From assembly GCF_004135405.1 (NCBI RefSeq), contig NZ_CP035491.1, forward strand, positions 1,426,001 through 1,490,000: a DNA stretch of 64,000 bases, read 5' to 3'. A model generated the notes under the pieces. That model saw nothing but the letters and a program-made list of their open reading frames with translations. It was not told where the DNA came from and made no database searches. The stretch's first letter is position 1. Every line of letters begins with the position of its first letter. The DNA is from Agromyces protaetiae. GTDB taxonomy: Bacteria > Actinomycetota > Actinomycetes > Actinomycetales > Microbacteriaceae. Shown here piece after piece: positions 36,832 to 45,319 of this stretch. The translations under genes and the position numbers were made by a program.

Positions 36832-37218
36832 GTGAGTCAGACCATGAAGCCCGAAACCGCGGCGAAGAAACTCGGCATCCTCCTCGAGGCCGCGCCCGAG
36901 GAGTTCCGTTCGGGCGAGGTCACCCGCGCCGAGTTCGACGCCCTCCGCACGAGCCCGCCCGAGTGGCTCGAGACCCTCCGTCGCGAAGGCCCGCACCCCA
37001 AGCGGGTCGTCGCCGAGAAGCTCGGCATCTCGAACTCGGGCCTTGTGCGTGCCGGCATCGAGGAGCCCCTCACGACCGCCGAGATCAAGGCGCTGCTCGT
37101 GTCGCCGCCCGAGTGGCTCGTCGCAGAGCGCGCGACCCAGGCCGCCGTGCGCGCCGAGAAGCAGCGCGTCGCCGAGCGCGACGCCGCGCGGCGGGCGAAG
37201 CGGGCCGAGCAGGGCTGA
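36832..37218 (+). CDS. DUF5997 protein
   Basis: 128 residues. Two similar halves carrying APEEFRSGEVTRAEFDALRTSPPEWL and ..LLVSPPEWLVAERA, with a Lys/Arg/Ala-rich helical tail; matches DUF5997. Possibly nucleic-acid binding by its charge, but this is only inference. GTG 36832 is 6 nt after TAACGT (36820-36825): leaderless. Divergent from the LysR-like gene, a recurrent pairing. Confidence 0.8.
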   Translation: MSQTMKPETAAKKLGILLEAAPEEFRSGEVTRAEFDALRTSPPEWLETLRREGPHPKRVVAEKLGISNSGLVRAGIEEPLTTAEIKALLVSPPEWLVAERATQAAVRAEKQRVAERDAARRAKRAEQG

Positions 37219-37234
37219 AAGCGCTTCGACGCGC

Positions 37235-37876
37235 TCAGCGACCGTCGGCGTACCGCGCCCGCAGCCACACCCCGAGGTCGGCCATCTCCTCGTCGCTGAC
37301 GGAGTGGTCGAGCCCCTCGTAGAGCCGTGCGTCGACGTCGGTGTGCTCGTCGAGGAACGCCGTCGTGGTGCGGATCCGGATGGCTGCGAGCACCGTGTCG
37401 GCGGTGCCGCGCGCCCAGAGCACGGGCGGGCGCCGTTCGGCGAGGCGCGCGTCGCCCGGGCGCGGGAACTGCATGACGGTGCTCGAGAGGAGGACGGCGA
37501 ACGCGAACCGGTCGGGCGCCCGGCGCATCGCCTCCATCGTGATCGCGCCGCCTTGCGAGAACCCCGCGAGGGCGACCGAGGATGCCTCGGGCGCGACCCG
37601 GTCGATCCACTCGACGACCTCTGCCGCGACGCGCTGGGCGTCCTCCGACATCTGCGCCCACGTGCGGGTCGTGCCGATCTCGTACCAGGCGTAGCCCGTA
37701 TCGGCGACGAGCGGGGCGCGGAGCGCCGCGATCACCGGCTCGGACGTGAGCGACACCGCACGGTCGAACAGTTGGTGCTCGTCGAGGTCGTAGCCGTGCA
37801 GGAGCACGAGGAGCGGCCGACCGGCACGTTCGGCGGCGGGGGCGGACCACAGGACGGCGTCGTCATCGATGAGCAC
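37235..37876 (-). CDS. Alpha/beta hydrolase (phospholipase/carboxylesterase type), copy A
   Basis: 213 residues. HGYDLDEHQLF oxyanion region, nucleophile Ser in GFSQGG, Asp near GTADTVL, His in LDHSVSDEE. Family members are short-chain esterases. The GTG start at 37876 is 6 nt after TACGAT (37883-37888): leaderless. It is a tandem paralogue of the next gene upstream, with a 26-nt gap and the same promoter layout. Confidence 0.88.
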   Translation of the reverse strand: MLIDDDAVLWSAPAAERAGRPLLVLLHGYDLDEHQLFDRAVSLTSEPVIAALRAPLVADTGYAWYEIGTTRTWAQMSEDAQRVAAEVVEWIDRVAPEASSVALAGFSQGGAITMEAMRRAPDRFAFAVLLSSTVMQFPRPGDARLAERRPPVLWARGTADTVLAAIRIRTTTAFLDEHTDVDARLYEGLDHSVSDEEMADLGVWLRARYADGR

Positions 37877-37902
37877 GCGGGCATCGTAACCGAGAAACCG
37901 GC

Positions 37903-38535
37903 CTAGGCGGTGTAGCGCGCCCCGAGCCAGGCCACGAGATCGCCGAGTTCGCGCTCGTCGAGCGAGTGCCCGAGGCCCTCGTAGGTGCGGCGGTCGAGAT
38001 CGCTGTGCTCGGGCAGCCACTCGGCCGTGCGGGCGATCGCGTCGGGCGCGATGACCGTGTCGGCGCTGCCGCGGCCCCAGAACACCGGCGGGCGGACTTC
38101 GGCGAGGTGCGCGTCGCCGTCGCGCTCGCCGGGGAGGGCGAAGCCCGCGAGGCTCGCGGCGAACGCGAACCGGTCGGCGTCGCGTCGCACGAGCTCGAGC
38201 GCCATGGCGCCCCCCTGCGAGAACCCGATGAGTCCGACCGACGGGACGTCGGGGGCGGCACGGTCGAGCCAGTCGAGGATCGCCGTCGTCGAGGCATCCG
38301 CCCCTTCGAGCGACTCCTCGATGCCGGCCGCCATGAGCGGGAACCAGGCGTAGCCGAAGTCGGCGCGGACGGGTGCGCGGAGCGACGCGATCGCGGGTCG
38401 GAGCGGCAGGTAGGGCGCGAGCCCGAACAGGTCGGATTCGTTCGAGTTGTACCCGTGCAGGAGCACGAGGAGGGGGCGGCCGGCCCGGTCGGCTTCGGAG
38501 GCCGACCAGATGACGGCGTCGTCGTCGATGCGCAT
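37903..38535 (-). CDS. Alpha/beta hydrolase (phospholipase/carboxylesterase type), copy B
   Basis: 210 residues. HGYNSNESDLFGL, nucleophile GFSQGG, GSADTVIAPD, and His in GLGHSLDERE. ATG 38535 is 6 nt after TACGAT (38542-38547). The -10 plus following bases (TACGATGCCCG) is identical to copy A, which fits tandem duplication including the promoter. A 10-mer copy lies inside the gene at 38290-38299. Confidence 0.88.
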   Translation of the reverse strand: MRIDDDAVIWSASEADRAGRPLLVLLHGYNSNESDLFGLAPYLPLRPAIASLRAPVRADFGYAWFPLMAAGIEESLEGADASTTAILDWLDRAAPDVPSVGLIGFSQGGAMALELVRRDADRFAFAASLAGFALPGERDGDAHLAEVRPPVFWGRGSADTVIAPDAIARTAEWLPEHSDLDRRTYEGLGHSLDERELGDLVAWLGARYTA

Positions 38536-38587
38536 CCGGGCATCGTATCCCGTGCGGATGCCCTGCCGCCTGGGGCAGAATCGACCC

Positions 38588-39169
38588 ATGAGCGTGCGCA
38601 CTCCGGATCCCGACTGGCCCGCCGGCGAAGAACCCGAGCCGCGGTCGAACGCCAACCCGGGCTGGCTCAGCGACCTCGAGCTCGCCGAGATCCGCGGCCG
38701 GCTGCCGCTGCTCTACGTCGAGGCCGTGCCCGTGCGGGTCGACGGACTCGGGCAGGTCACCGAGGTCGGGCTGCTGCTGCGGGCGAACGCCGTCGGCGAG
38801 ATGACGCGCACGCTCGTGTCGGGCAGGGTCATGTACGGCGAGACGGTGCGTGACGCGCTCTTCCGCCACCTCGAGAAAGACCTCGGGCCGATGGCGTTCC
38901 CGCTCCTGCCGGCGAGCCCCGTTCCGGCGGCGGTCGCCGAGTACTTCCCGCTGCCGGGCATCTCGCCCTTCACCGACGAGCGCCAGCACGCGGTGTCGCT
39001 CGTCTACGTCGTGCCCGTGACGGGCACGTGCGAGCCGCGCCAAGACGCGCTCGAGGTGACGTGGATGTCTCCCGCCGAGGTCGTCACTCCGTCGATCGGC
39101 GACGAACTCGAGGGCGGGCGGGGCGTGCTCGTCAAGCGCGCGCTCGCCGCGGTCGGCGCGCTCGGGTAG
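38588..39169 (+). CDS. NUDIX-like protein (DUF4916)
   Basis: 193 residues. NPGWLSDLELAEIRGRLPLLYVEAVPVRVD is typical of DUF4916. The Nudix box is degenerate (GRVMYGETVRDALFRHLEKD; the RE..EE core is not intact), so phosphohydrolase activity is doubtful. ATG 38588 follows CAGAAT by 6-7 nt, a near match to the leaderless promoter pattern. Divergent from hydrolase B. Confidence 0.8.
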   Translation: MSVRTPDPDWPAGEEPEPRSNANPGWLSDLELAEIRGRLPLLYVEAVPVRVDGLGQVTEVGLLLRANAVGEMTRTLVSGRVMYGETVRDALFRHLEKDLGPMAFPLLPASPVPAAVAEYFPLPGISPFTDERQHAVSLVYVVPVTGTCEPRQDALEVTWMSPAEVVTPSIGDELEGGRGVLVKRALAAVGALG

Positions 39170-39178
39170 CTTCAGCGA

Positions 39179-39634
39179 TCAGCGCGGTTCGAGCACGACG
39201 ACGGCCGTCTGTCGGCCGCGGATCGTCTCGTAGCCGTCGAGATCGGCGTCGTTGAAGGTGTTCCAGCGCCGCCAGAGCCGGTCGTGTTCGGCGCCTTCGC
39301 TCGTGCGCGCGCGGACGTCGCGCGTGGTGCCGTCGGGCAGCGTGACGGATGCCTCGGGGTGCGCCTGCAGGTTGAGCCACCACGCCGGCTCGGGGTTCGC
39401 CCAGCCGTTCATGGCCATGAGGACGAGGTCGGGGCCGTCGTCGAAGTAGGCGAGGATCGCCTGCCGCGTCTCCCCCGACTTCCGCCCCGTCGTGCGGAGC
39501 ACGAGCATGCCCCATTTGCCCTCCACGGGCTTGCGCAGCACGCGCCCGCCGAACAGTCGGTTGAGGATGCGGTGCACGACCCACGCCGTTCGCACGAACC
39601 ATCGCGGCGGCACACTCGGGCTGTTCTCGGACAT
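39179..39634 (-). CDS. Deazaflavin (F420)-dependent nitroreductase family protein
   Basis: 151 residues. GKWGMLVLRTTGRKSGETRQAIL and AWWLNLQAHPEASVTLPDGTTRDVRAR match the split-beta-barrel DDN family of actinobacteria, which use F420H2 to reduce quinones and nitro compounds. ATG 39634 follows GGAGGGTGGGGG. The upstream 468 bp is non-coding and repeat-rich. A 10-mer copy at 39347-39356 encodes part of the HPEASV segment. Confidence 0.85.
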   Translation of the reverse strand: MSENSPSVPPRWFVRTAWVVHRILNRLFGGRVLRKPVEGKWGMLVLRTTGRKSGETRQAILAYFDDGPDLVLMAMNGWANPEPAWWLNLQAHPEASVTLPDGTTRDVRARTSEGAEHDRLWRRWNTFNDADLDGYETIRGRQTAVVVLEPR

Positions 39635-40102
39635 GCCCCCACCCTCCTCGCACGCCCGTTCCCGGTCAACGGACTCCGGTGCCGTTGTACGCCGAGCGCC
39701 GTCGTACCCGAGTGCCGGCTCTCTCCGTGACCGCGGTACTTCGGTACCGGCGGTGCCTCGGCACTGATTTCGCACCCCACGTCTCTTGTCGTCGATGACG
39801 CGTCAACGGTCACCAGTGACCCGTCACCCGTCGCCCGTCGCCCGTCGCCCATCGGGCGGACCGATCGCACTCGGCCGGCTGGGGAGCGGCTTTCCGGCCC
39901 GGGCGTCCCGGCACTTCGGCACCGTGGTTCGAACGGTCTGCGGGTGCGGGCGCCTGGATGCGAAAGAACCTTCGACGCTTCGGCACTTCGGCACCGCGCC
40001 GCGAACGCGAAAGTGCCTGTCAACGGTCGAAGCGGGGGCGAGTGGGGTGGGGACCGAGCGGGAGGGCGGGAGGGACATCCGGAATCGCGGTGGAGTGCGC
40101 GC
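39635..40102. other. 468-bp repeat-rich intergenic region
   Basis: No credible gene. It holds a UUCG-type hairpin (CGGTAC-TTCG-GTACCG, 39734-39749), five 7-bp units CCCGTCG/CCCGTCA/CCCATCG (39820-39854), three GTCAACGG words, and the 88-nt paired-16-mer element (39909-39996). It lies upstream of the F420 reductase gene. Confidence 0.7.
39909..39996 (+). repeat. 88-nt paired-16-mer element, copy 1
   Basis: Two direct copies of CGGCACTTCGGCACCG (39909-39924 and 39981-39996) separated by exactly 56 nt. A CGAACGGTCTGCG word lies between them. The second copy, at 48541-48628 on the opposite strand, has the same spacing. Confidence 0.75.
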
Positions 40103-40603
40103 TCAGCGCGTGAAGCGCACCTCGTGGAGCTCCTCGCCGAGGAACGGTTGGATCTGCTCGGCGCCGTCGAGCGCGAATCCATTGCGCTCGTAGAAGCGGT
40201 GCGCGCGCGGGTTGTCGTTCGCGACCCACAGGTACACGAGGTCGTCGCCGACGGCGGCGTCGAAGAGCTGCTTGCCGATGCCCGTGCCGTGGAAGGCGTC
40301 GAGCACATAGATGAAGTACAGCTCGCGCTCGTGCGGGGCGTCGTCGTCTCGGGCCGGACCAGACCCGACGAAGCCGACGATCTCGCCGTCGACGAGCGCC
40401 GCGAACTGGCGGTACTCGGGGCCGCGGGCGGCCATGTGGGTCCAGAGGTCGGCCATGCGGCGGGGCGAGAGGTTCTCGAGCGCGGCGGCGCTGATGAGGT
40501 GGTCGTAGGTCTCGTGCCAGCACGTCGCGTGGACGCGGCCGAGGGCCTCGACATCTGAGTCGCGGATGGGGCGGACGGTGGCGGCAACGACATCGGTGCT
40601 CAT
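40103..40603 (-). CDS. GNAT-family N-acetyltransferase
   Basis: 166 residues. VRPIRDSDVEALGRVHATCWHETYDHLI at the start, acetyl-CoA binding loop in YVLDAFHGTGIGKQLFDAA, and WVANDNPRAHRFYERNGF. Substrate unknown. ATG 40603 is 7 nt after TAGCCT (40611-40616): leaderless. Confidence 0.9.
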   Translation of the reverse strand: MSTDVVAATVRPIRDSDVEALGRVHATCWHETYDHLISAAALENLSPRRMADLWTHMAARGPEYRQFAALVDGEIVGFVGSGPARDDDAPHERELYFIYVLDAFHGTGIGKQLFDAAVGDDLVYLWVANDNPRAHRFYERNGFALDGAEQIQPFLGEELHEVRFTR

Positions 40604-40717
40604 GTCCGACAGGCTAGGCGAGCCCTCGCGCGAGACGAAATCGAGAGGATGCCCCGGGCCGGTCGTGTCCGAATCGTTGCAGTCGAGGCATCCGCCCTCT
40701 TCAGCCCACCCGCCCCA

Positions 40718-40798
40718 CGCAATTCAGGAAGAACCGGCGGACGTGCGGCGCGTCGCTGCGCTGGCCGCGGCGTGCCGCGGGGTTCTTCCTGAATTGCG
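40718..40798. repeat. 18-bp perfect inverted repeat, 45-nt loop
   Basis: Arms CGCAATTCAGGAAGAACC (40718-40735) and exact complement (40781-40798) in the 234-bp gap between GNAT and the helicase gene. It lies downstream of the helicase stop and upstream of GNAT; it could act as a hairpin terminator. Confidence 0.8.
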
Positions 40799-40837
40799 GA
40801 AGGGGGCGAGCGGGAAGCGGGGGCGAAGAGTCTCGGG

Positions 40838-42385
40838 TCAGCCCTGCGCGCGGCGGTTCGTGCGGGAGTTGCGGGCGCCGCCCACGACGCTGCCGACGCG
40901 GAGGCCGCCCCGCTGACCGCCGCCGCCCTGGCCCGCACCGCCCGAACCCTGCGCCGGACGGCCCGTGCGCTCGCGCTGCGCGCCCGTCGTCTGCGCGCCG
41001 CGGCTGTGGCCCGACCCGCGCTTCGACGGGTTCGCCCGCTCTTCGGCCGGACGGCCCGAACGGTCGCGACGAGGGCGCGCCGGAGCATCCGCCCCGCCCT
41101 GACCCTGGCCGCGCGCGTCGCGCGCCGCGCGCTTGCGCTGCGCGTTGGCGCCCTGCGAACGTCCGCCGCCCTGGGGCTGCGCGGCCGCGCGCGGCGCGGG
41201 CTTGACGTAGGCGGCGACTTCGCCGACGAGCGCCGTCACTTCGGGGCTCGACGGCACCACACGTTGCGGCTGCGCCGTGATGGCCGCCTTGCGGAGGAGC
41301 TTCTTGAGGTCGTCGAGCTGGCCCGGAAGCGCGATCGTCACGACGTCGCCCTCGCTACCGGCGCGGGCCGTGCGGCCCGAGCGGTGCAGGTACGCCTTGT
41401 GCTCCATCGGCGGGTCGACGTGGACCACGAGCTCGATGTCGTCGACGTGCACGCCGCGCGCCGCGACATCCGTCGCGACCATGACCTTGACCGAGCCGTC
41501 GCCGAACGCCGCGAGGTTGCGGTCGCGCTGCGGCTGCGACAGGTTGCCGTGCAGGTCGACCGCGGGGATGCCCTGCTCGGTGAGCTTCTTCGCGAGCTTC
41601 TTCGCGTGGTGCTTCGTGCGCATGAACAGGATGCGCCGCCCCGTGCCGCTCGCGAGCGTGCGGACGAGCTCGTGCTTGGTGTCGGCGTCTTCCGTCGTGA
41701 ACACGTGGTGCGTCATCGCCGCGACGGGGGAGTGCGCCTCGTCGACCGAGTGGAGGATCTCGTTCTGCAGGTAGCGCTTCACGAGCCGGTCGACGCCGTT
41801 GTCGAGCGTCGCCGAGAACAGCATCCGCTGCCCGCCCTGCGGGGTCTTGTCGAGGAGCCGCGTGACGACGGGCAGGAAGCCCAGGTCGGCCATGTGGTCG
41901 GCCTCGTCGAGCACCGTGATCTCGACGGCGTCGAGCTTGCAGAAGCCCTGGCTGATGAGGTCTTCGAGGCGGCCCGGCGTGGCGACGACGATGTCGACGC
42001 CCGCCTTGAGCGCCTCGACCTGACGCTTCTGGTTGATGCCGCCGAAGATCGTCGTCACGCGAAGGTCGTACGCCTCGGCGAGCGGGGCGATCGTGTTCGT
42101 GATCTGCGTCGCGAGCTCGCGCGTCGGCGCGAGCACGAGCCCGGTGGGGCGGCCCGCACGGCGGGTGCCCGCGAGCTGCGTGCCGAGCCGGGCGACCATG
42201 GGCAGCGCGAACGCGATCGTCTTGCCCGAGCCGGTCTTGCCGCGGCCGAGCACGTCGCGGCCCGCGAGCGTGTCGGGGAGGGTGTCGGTCTGGATGGGGA
42301 AGGGGGTCGTCTTGCCGTCGGCGGCGAGGACGGCCACGAGCGGCGCGGGAACGCCGAGCGTGGCGAAGGTGGTGGTTTCGGTCAC
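40838..42385 (-). CDS. DEAD-box RNA helicase
   Basis: 515 residues. Q motif, Walker A GRGKTGSGKT, APTRELATQI, ATPGRLEDLI, DEAD in VLDEADHM, SAT, and C-terminal HRSGRTARAG. The last ~120 residues are Gln/Gly/Arg-rich and probably bind RNA. Likely acts in ribosome assembly or cold response. GTG 42385 is chosen because the conserved TFATLGVPAPLV starts just after; AAAGG lies upstream. An upstream extension is possible. Confidence 0.93.
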   Translation of the reverse strand: MTETTTFATLGVPAPLVAVLAADGKTTPFPIQTDTLPDTLAGRDVLGRGKTGSGKTIAFALPMVARLGTQLAGTRRAGRPTGLVLAPTRELATQITNTIAPLAEAYDLRVTTIFGGINQKRQVEALKAGVDIVVATPGRLEDLISQGFCKLDAVEITVLDEADHMADLGFLPVVTRLLDKTPQGGQRMLFSATLDNGVDRLVKRYLQNEILHSVDEAHSPVAAMTHHVFTTEDADTKHELVRTLASGTGRRILFMRTKHHAKKLAKKLTEQGIPAVDLHGNLSQPQRDRNLAAFGDGSVKVMVATDVAARGVHVDDIELVVHVDPPMEHKAYLHRSGRTARAGSEGDVVTIALPGQLDDLKKLLRKAAITAQPQRVVPSSPEVTALVGEVAAYVKPAPRAAAQPQGGGRSQGANAQRKRAARDARGQGQGGADAPARPRRDRSGRPAEERANPSKRGSGHSRGAQTTGAQRERTGRPAQGSGGAGQGGGGQRGGLRVGSVVGGARNSRTNRRAQG

Positions 42386-42687
42386 GAGGATCGAGGGCCT
42401 TTCAGGGCACGACCGCACGGATGTCCCGACGACGCGCGCGTGCGACGGTCGGGGACCCGGCGGTGGGAGGTGGCGAAGGCGCAGGTGTGCGCATCCGTTC
42501 GCCGTATGAAGTCGACGGGTGGTTCTCGTTCGAACCGCCCGGAAGCGTATCTACGACGCAGGCTCCGCGAGCGCGGGCCGTCGAGCAGTCTACCCGAACT
42601 CGCCGATCCGGCGCAGATCGCCTCTTTCGCAGGCGATGAAGGGCGATCTGCGCCGGATCGGCGGGCGGGCGCGGGCGGGTTGCCGCG
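42386..42687. other. 302-bp intergenic region with long hairpin
   Basis: No gene visible. It carries the helicase leader and a 22-bp perfect inverted repeat (42601-42663) near the DUF1684 stop. Confidence 0.7.
42601..42663. repeat. 22-bp perfect inverted repeat, 19-nt loop
   Basis: Arm 1 begins CGCCGATCCGGCGCAGATCG (42601-42622) and is matched exactly by 42642-42663. It lies 25 bp beyond the DUF1684 stop codon, so it may terminate that transcript; the stem itself lacks a U-tract. Confidence 0.8.
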
Positions 42688-43317
42688 TCAGCGATGCATC
42701 CGCTCGCCGACGGGGATCTCGGACGCGACCGTGTTGCCCGCCTGCGCGAGCGGGCACGACCACGACGGGTCGTACGCGCACGACGGGTTGTAGGCGAAGT
42801 TGAAGTCGACGATGAGCGCGTCATCGTCGGCCGCGGGCCCGAGGTCGGCGCCCTTCATGGTGTCGAGCAGGTAGCGTCCGCCGCCGTACGTGCCGCCGGG
42901 GACGCCCGCGAGCCCGTCTTTCACGGGCAGGAACAGGCCGCCCGCATACCCCGTGATGCGCCACACGTCGAGCGAGCCGAGGTACGGCACACGCACCGCG
43001 CCGACGAGCGAGAGGTGGATCTTGCCGTCGGTCGCCGAATCGACGACGAGCTTCTCGGGCTCCTCGGCGCGCGTGACCTCGAGCTCGAACCGCCAGTCGG
43101 GGTCGTAGCGGGCGACCGTGAGGCCCGAGAACGTGTAGCGGTCGTCGGGCAGGAGCGGCGATTGCGGATGTCCCGCGAAGAGCTCGTCGCGGCCCGATTT
43201 CCAGAGCTCGTGGCCGGCCGCGGGATCGCGCACGCTCAAGTGCCGCACGCCCGCGTAGAGGCCGAAGACCCGGCGACGCCAGTCGGCGAGCTGGAGTGCC
43301 GCGAGACTCGCGCTCAC
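42688..43317 (-). CDS. DUF1684 protein
   Basis: 209 residues. WRRRVFGLYAGVRHLSVRDPAAGHELWKSGRDELFAGHPQSPL, then GGGRYLLDTMKGAD and the C-terminal DFNFAYNPSCAYDPSWSCPLA, all typical of DUF1684. Function unknown. GTG 43317 overlaps the SRPBCC stop as GTGA; the longer upstream reading is a shadow. Confidence 0.88.
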   Translation of the reverse strand: MSASLAALQLADWRRRVFGLYAGVRHLSVRDPAAGHELWKSGRDELFAGHPQSPLLPDDRYTFSGLTVARYDPDWRFELEVTRAEEPEKLVVDSATDGKIHLSLVGAVRVPYLGSLDVWRITGYAGGLFLPVKDGLAGVPGGTYGGGRYLLDTMKGADLGPAADDDALIVDFNFAYNPSCAYDPSWSCPLAQAGNTVASEIPVGERMHR

Positions 43318-43859
43318 GAGGCGGCCGCCCGTGCCGCCGCGCGCGCCGCCGTCAGCGCTTCGTCGGCCGTGCCGGGCGGATCGAACGCCCACGTCGGCGC
43401 GAGCGCCTTGATCCGCGCGCCGCGCCACTGCCAGAACGCCCACGTCGGATACCACGCGGCCGCGTCGGCCACAGGGTTGCCCGTCGAGAAGAGGAGCCGG
43501 TCGCGATAGAGGGTGCGCCCGTCGGGGAGGGCCGAGACGGCCATCCGGTGGTCCCAGCGGTCGAACGCTGCGAACGGGCCCGTGAGGGCCCCGCCGCCGT
43601 CGCGGAGCATCCGGACGCCCTCGGGCAACCCGCTCGGGTAGTCGACGTCGACGATCTCCTCGCCAGCCGGCCACTGCCGGAACGCGAGCGCGCGCACCCG
43701 ATGCGGCCCTTCGGGCCAGACGGTGGGAAGCCCGCCGGGTTCGAGCGAGGCGAAGTCGAGCCACGGTGCGACGATCTCGCGCAGCACGGCGGGCGACCGG
43801 ACGGCTCGCCACGCGGCATCCGGGTCGCAATCGAGCGTGAGCTTGAGGAGCACCCGCAT
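43314..43859 (-). CDS. SRPBCC-fold protein
   Basis: 181 residues. LKLTLDCDPDAAWRAVRSPAVLREIVAPWLDF is the start of a START/Bet v1-like ligand-binding fold; GRTLYRDRLLFSTG occurs further on. Probably binds a small hydrophobic ligand; unknown role. ATG 43859 is 6 nt after TACGCT (43866-43871): leaderless. Operon with DUF1684. Confidence 0.78.
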   Translation of the reverse strand: MRVLLKLTLDCDPDAAWRAVRSPAVLREIVAPWLDFASLEPGGLPTVWPEGPHRVRALAFRQWPAGEEIVDVDYPSGLPEGVRMLRDGGGALTGPFAAFDRWDHRMAVSALPDGRTLYRDRLLFSTGNPVADAAAWYPTWAFWQWRGARIKALAPTWAFDPPGTADEALTAARAAARAAAS

Positions 43860-43961
43860 GTTGCGAGCGTAGATCGCGAGGATGCCTCGGCCAAGCGTCT
43901 GCGGCCCGCCGCGTGTCGCGCGCCCCGCTCGCGACGAGGGCGGGCGGCTAGACTCCCCGGC

Positions 43962-45245
43962 ATGTCCGATGGCCTGTGGTGGCTCCCCTCGCTCGTCGTG
44001 TTCGCCGCTGCCGCGGTCGGTCTCGGGTTCCTCGTGCGGGCCGCGCTCCGCGCGGGCGCACGCCGCGAGCGCCGCGAACTCGACGCGGGCCGGGCCCTCG
44101 AGGTGTCGGCGAAGGGACTCATCGTGCGGGCCGACGAAGCCGTCCGCGACGCGCGCCGCGAGGTCGCGTACGCCGACGCGCAGTTCGGCACGGCGCGTTC
44201 GGCACCGCTCCGCGAAGCGGTCGACCGGGCCGAGGCGCTCTTGAAGGACGCGTTCATCCTGCAGCAGCGGCTCGACGACGCCATGCCAGACACGGCGGCC
44301 GAGCGACGCGCGTGGAGCACACGCATCAGCGACGGGTGCCGCAGCGCGATCTCGCTCGTCGAGGACGCCCTCGCCCAGGTGGCCGCGGCGCGCGGCGCCG
44401 AGCGCGCGGTGCCGTCCGAACTGCCCGTGCTCGCCGCTCAGCTCGACGGGCTCGGCCGCCGGTGCGACGCGGTCGACGCGACGATCGACCGGCTGGGCGA
44501 GAAGTTCGCCCCAGAGTCCCTCGCAGCCGCCCGATCGGATGCCGCGCGCGCCCGCGCCGCGGTCGACGCCGCGAAGGGCGTGCTCGACGAGGCATCCGAC
44601 CTCGCCCGCTCGGGCGCAGCACCCGTCGCCGACAAGCTCGCCCGTGCCGGCGCGCTCGCCGAGGAGGCCGAGCGGTTCGCGTCAGCCGCCGAACGCGTCG
44701 AACCCGACCTCGCAGGGGTCGTCGACGAGGCGCGGCAGGCGGCCGCGACGCTCGAGGCCGACCTCGCGTCGGCGCGCGGCGAGCGCGACGCACTCACGGC
44801 CGGCACCGACGCCGCCGAGCCTGGGGTCGCCGCCGCGGCGGTCGCCCTCGGGCAGGTCGCGGCCGAGGCCTCCGCCCTGCTCGCCCAGGCGCAGCCCGCC
44901 CTCGACGACCCTGCCCTCCGCCGCGACCGGCTGCGCGCCGCGCAAGACCGCCTCGAGGTCGCCCGTGCCGACGCCCGCCGCGCGTCGGGGAGGCTCGACG
45001 GCGCCCGTCAGGCCTTGTCGGGTGCGCTCGCGATCGCCGAGGGGCAGATCCGGGTGGCATCGGGGCTCGTCGACCGCGGCCGCGGATCGGTCGGCGCCGA
45101 CGCCCGCACGCGCCTCGCCGAGGCCGAGCGCCAACTCGTCATCGCCCGCCAGGAGCCCGACCCCGTCGCCGCACTCGACGCCGCCCGTCGCGCTGCCGCG
45201 TGCGCCGCCGACGCCGAGGCGCTCGCGCGGTACACGGGGGCGTGA
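43962..45245 (+). CDS. Membrane-anchored coiled-coil protein
   Basis: 427 residues: an N-terminal transmembrane helix (about 6-28) followed by about 390 residues of Ala/Arg/Glu/Asp-rich heptads, i.e. one long helical coiled coil. No enzyme motif. It may be a structural or TPM-associated-type protein; unknown. ATG 43962 is 7 nt after TAGACT (43949-43954): leaderless. A 10-mer copy (44588-44597) encodes DEASD. Confidence 0.7.
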   Translation: MSDGLWWLPSLVVFAAAAVGLGFLVRAALRAGARRERRELDAGRALEVSAKGLIVRADEAVRDARREVAYADAQFGTARSAPLREAVDRAEALLKDAFILQQRLDDAMPDTAAERRAWSTRISDGCRSAISLVEDALAQVAAARGAERAVPSELPVLAAQLDGLGRRCDAVDATIDRLGEKFAPESLAAARSDAARARAAVDAAKGVLDEASDLARSGAAPVADKLARAGALAEEAERFASAAERVEPDLAGVVDEARQAAATLEADLASARGERDALTAGTDAAEPGVAAAAVALGQVAAEASALLAQAQPALDDPALRRDRLRAAQDRLEVARADARRASGRLDGARQALSGALAIAEGQIRVASGLVDRGRGSVGADARTRLAEAERQLVIARQEPDPVAALDAARRAAACAADAEALARYTGA

Positions 45246-45319
45246 TCTCCGGGGCGCTCCGCGCGTCGCACGCCGACACGCGCCGACGCCGCGCGCGCCC
45301 CGGTGGGTAGCCTGAGGCC

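Noticed and set aside
39820..39854. Heptamer array CCCGTCG as a mini-CRISPR.
   Set aside because: Units are contiguous, 7 bp, with no spacers; an ordinary short tandem repeat. No cas gene in the window.
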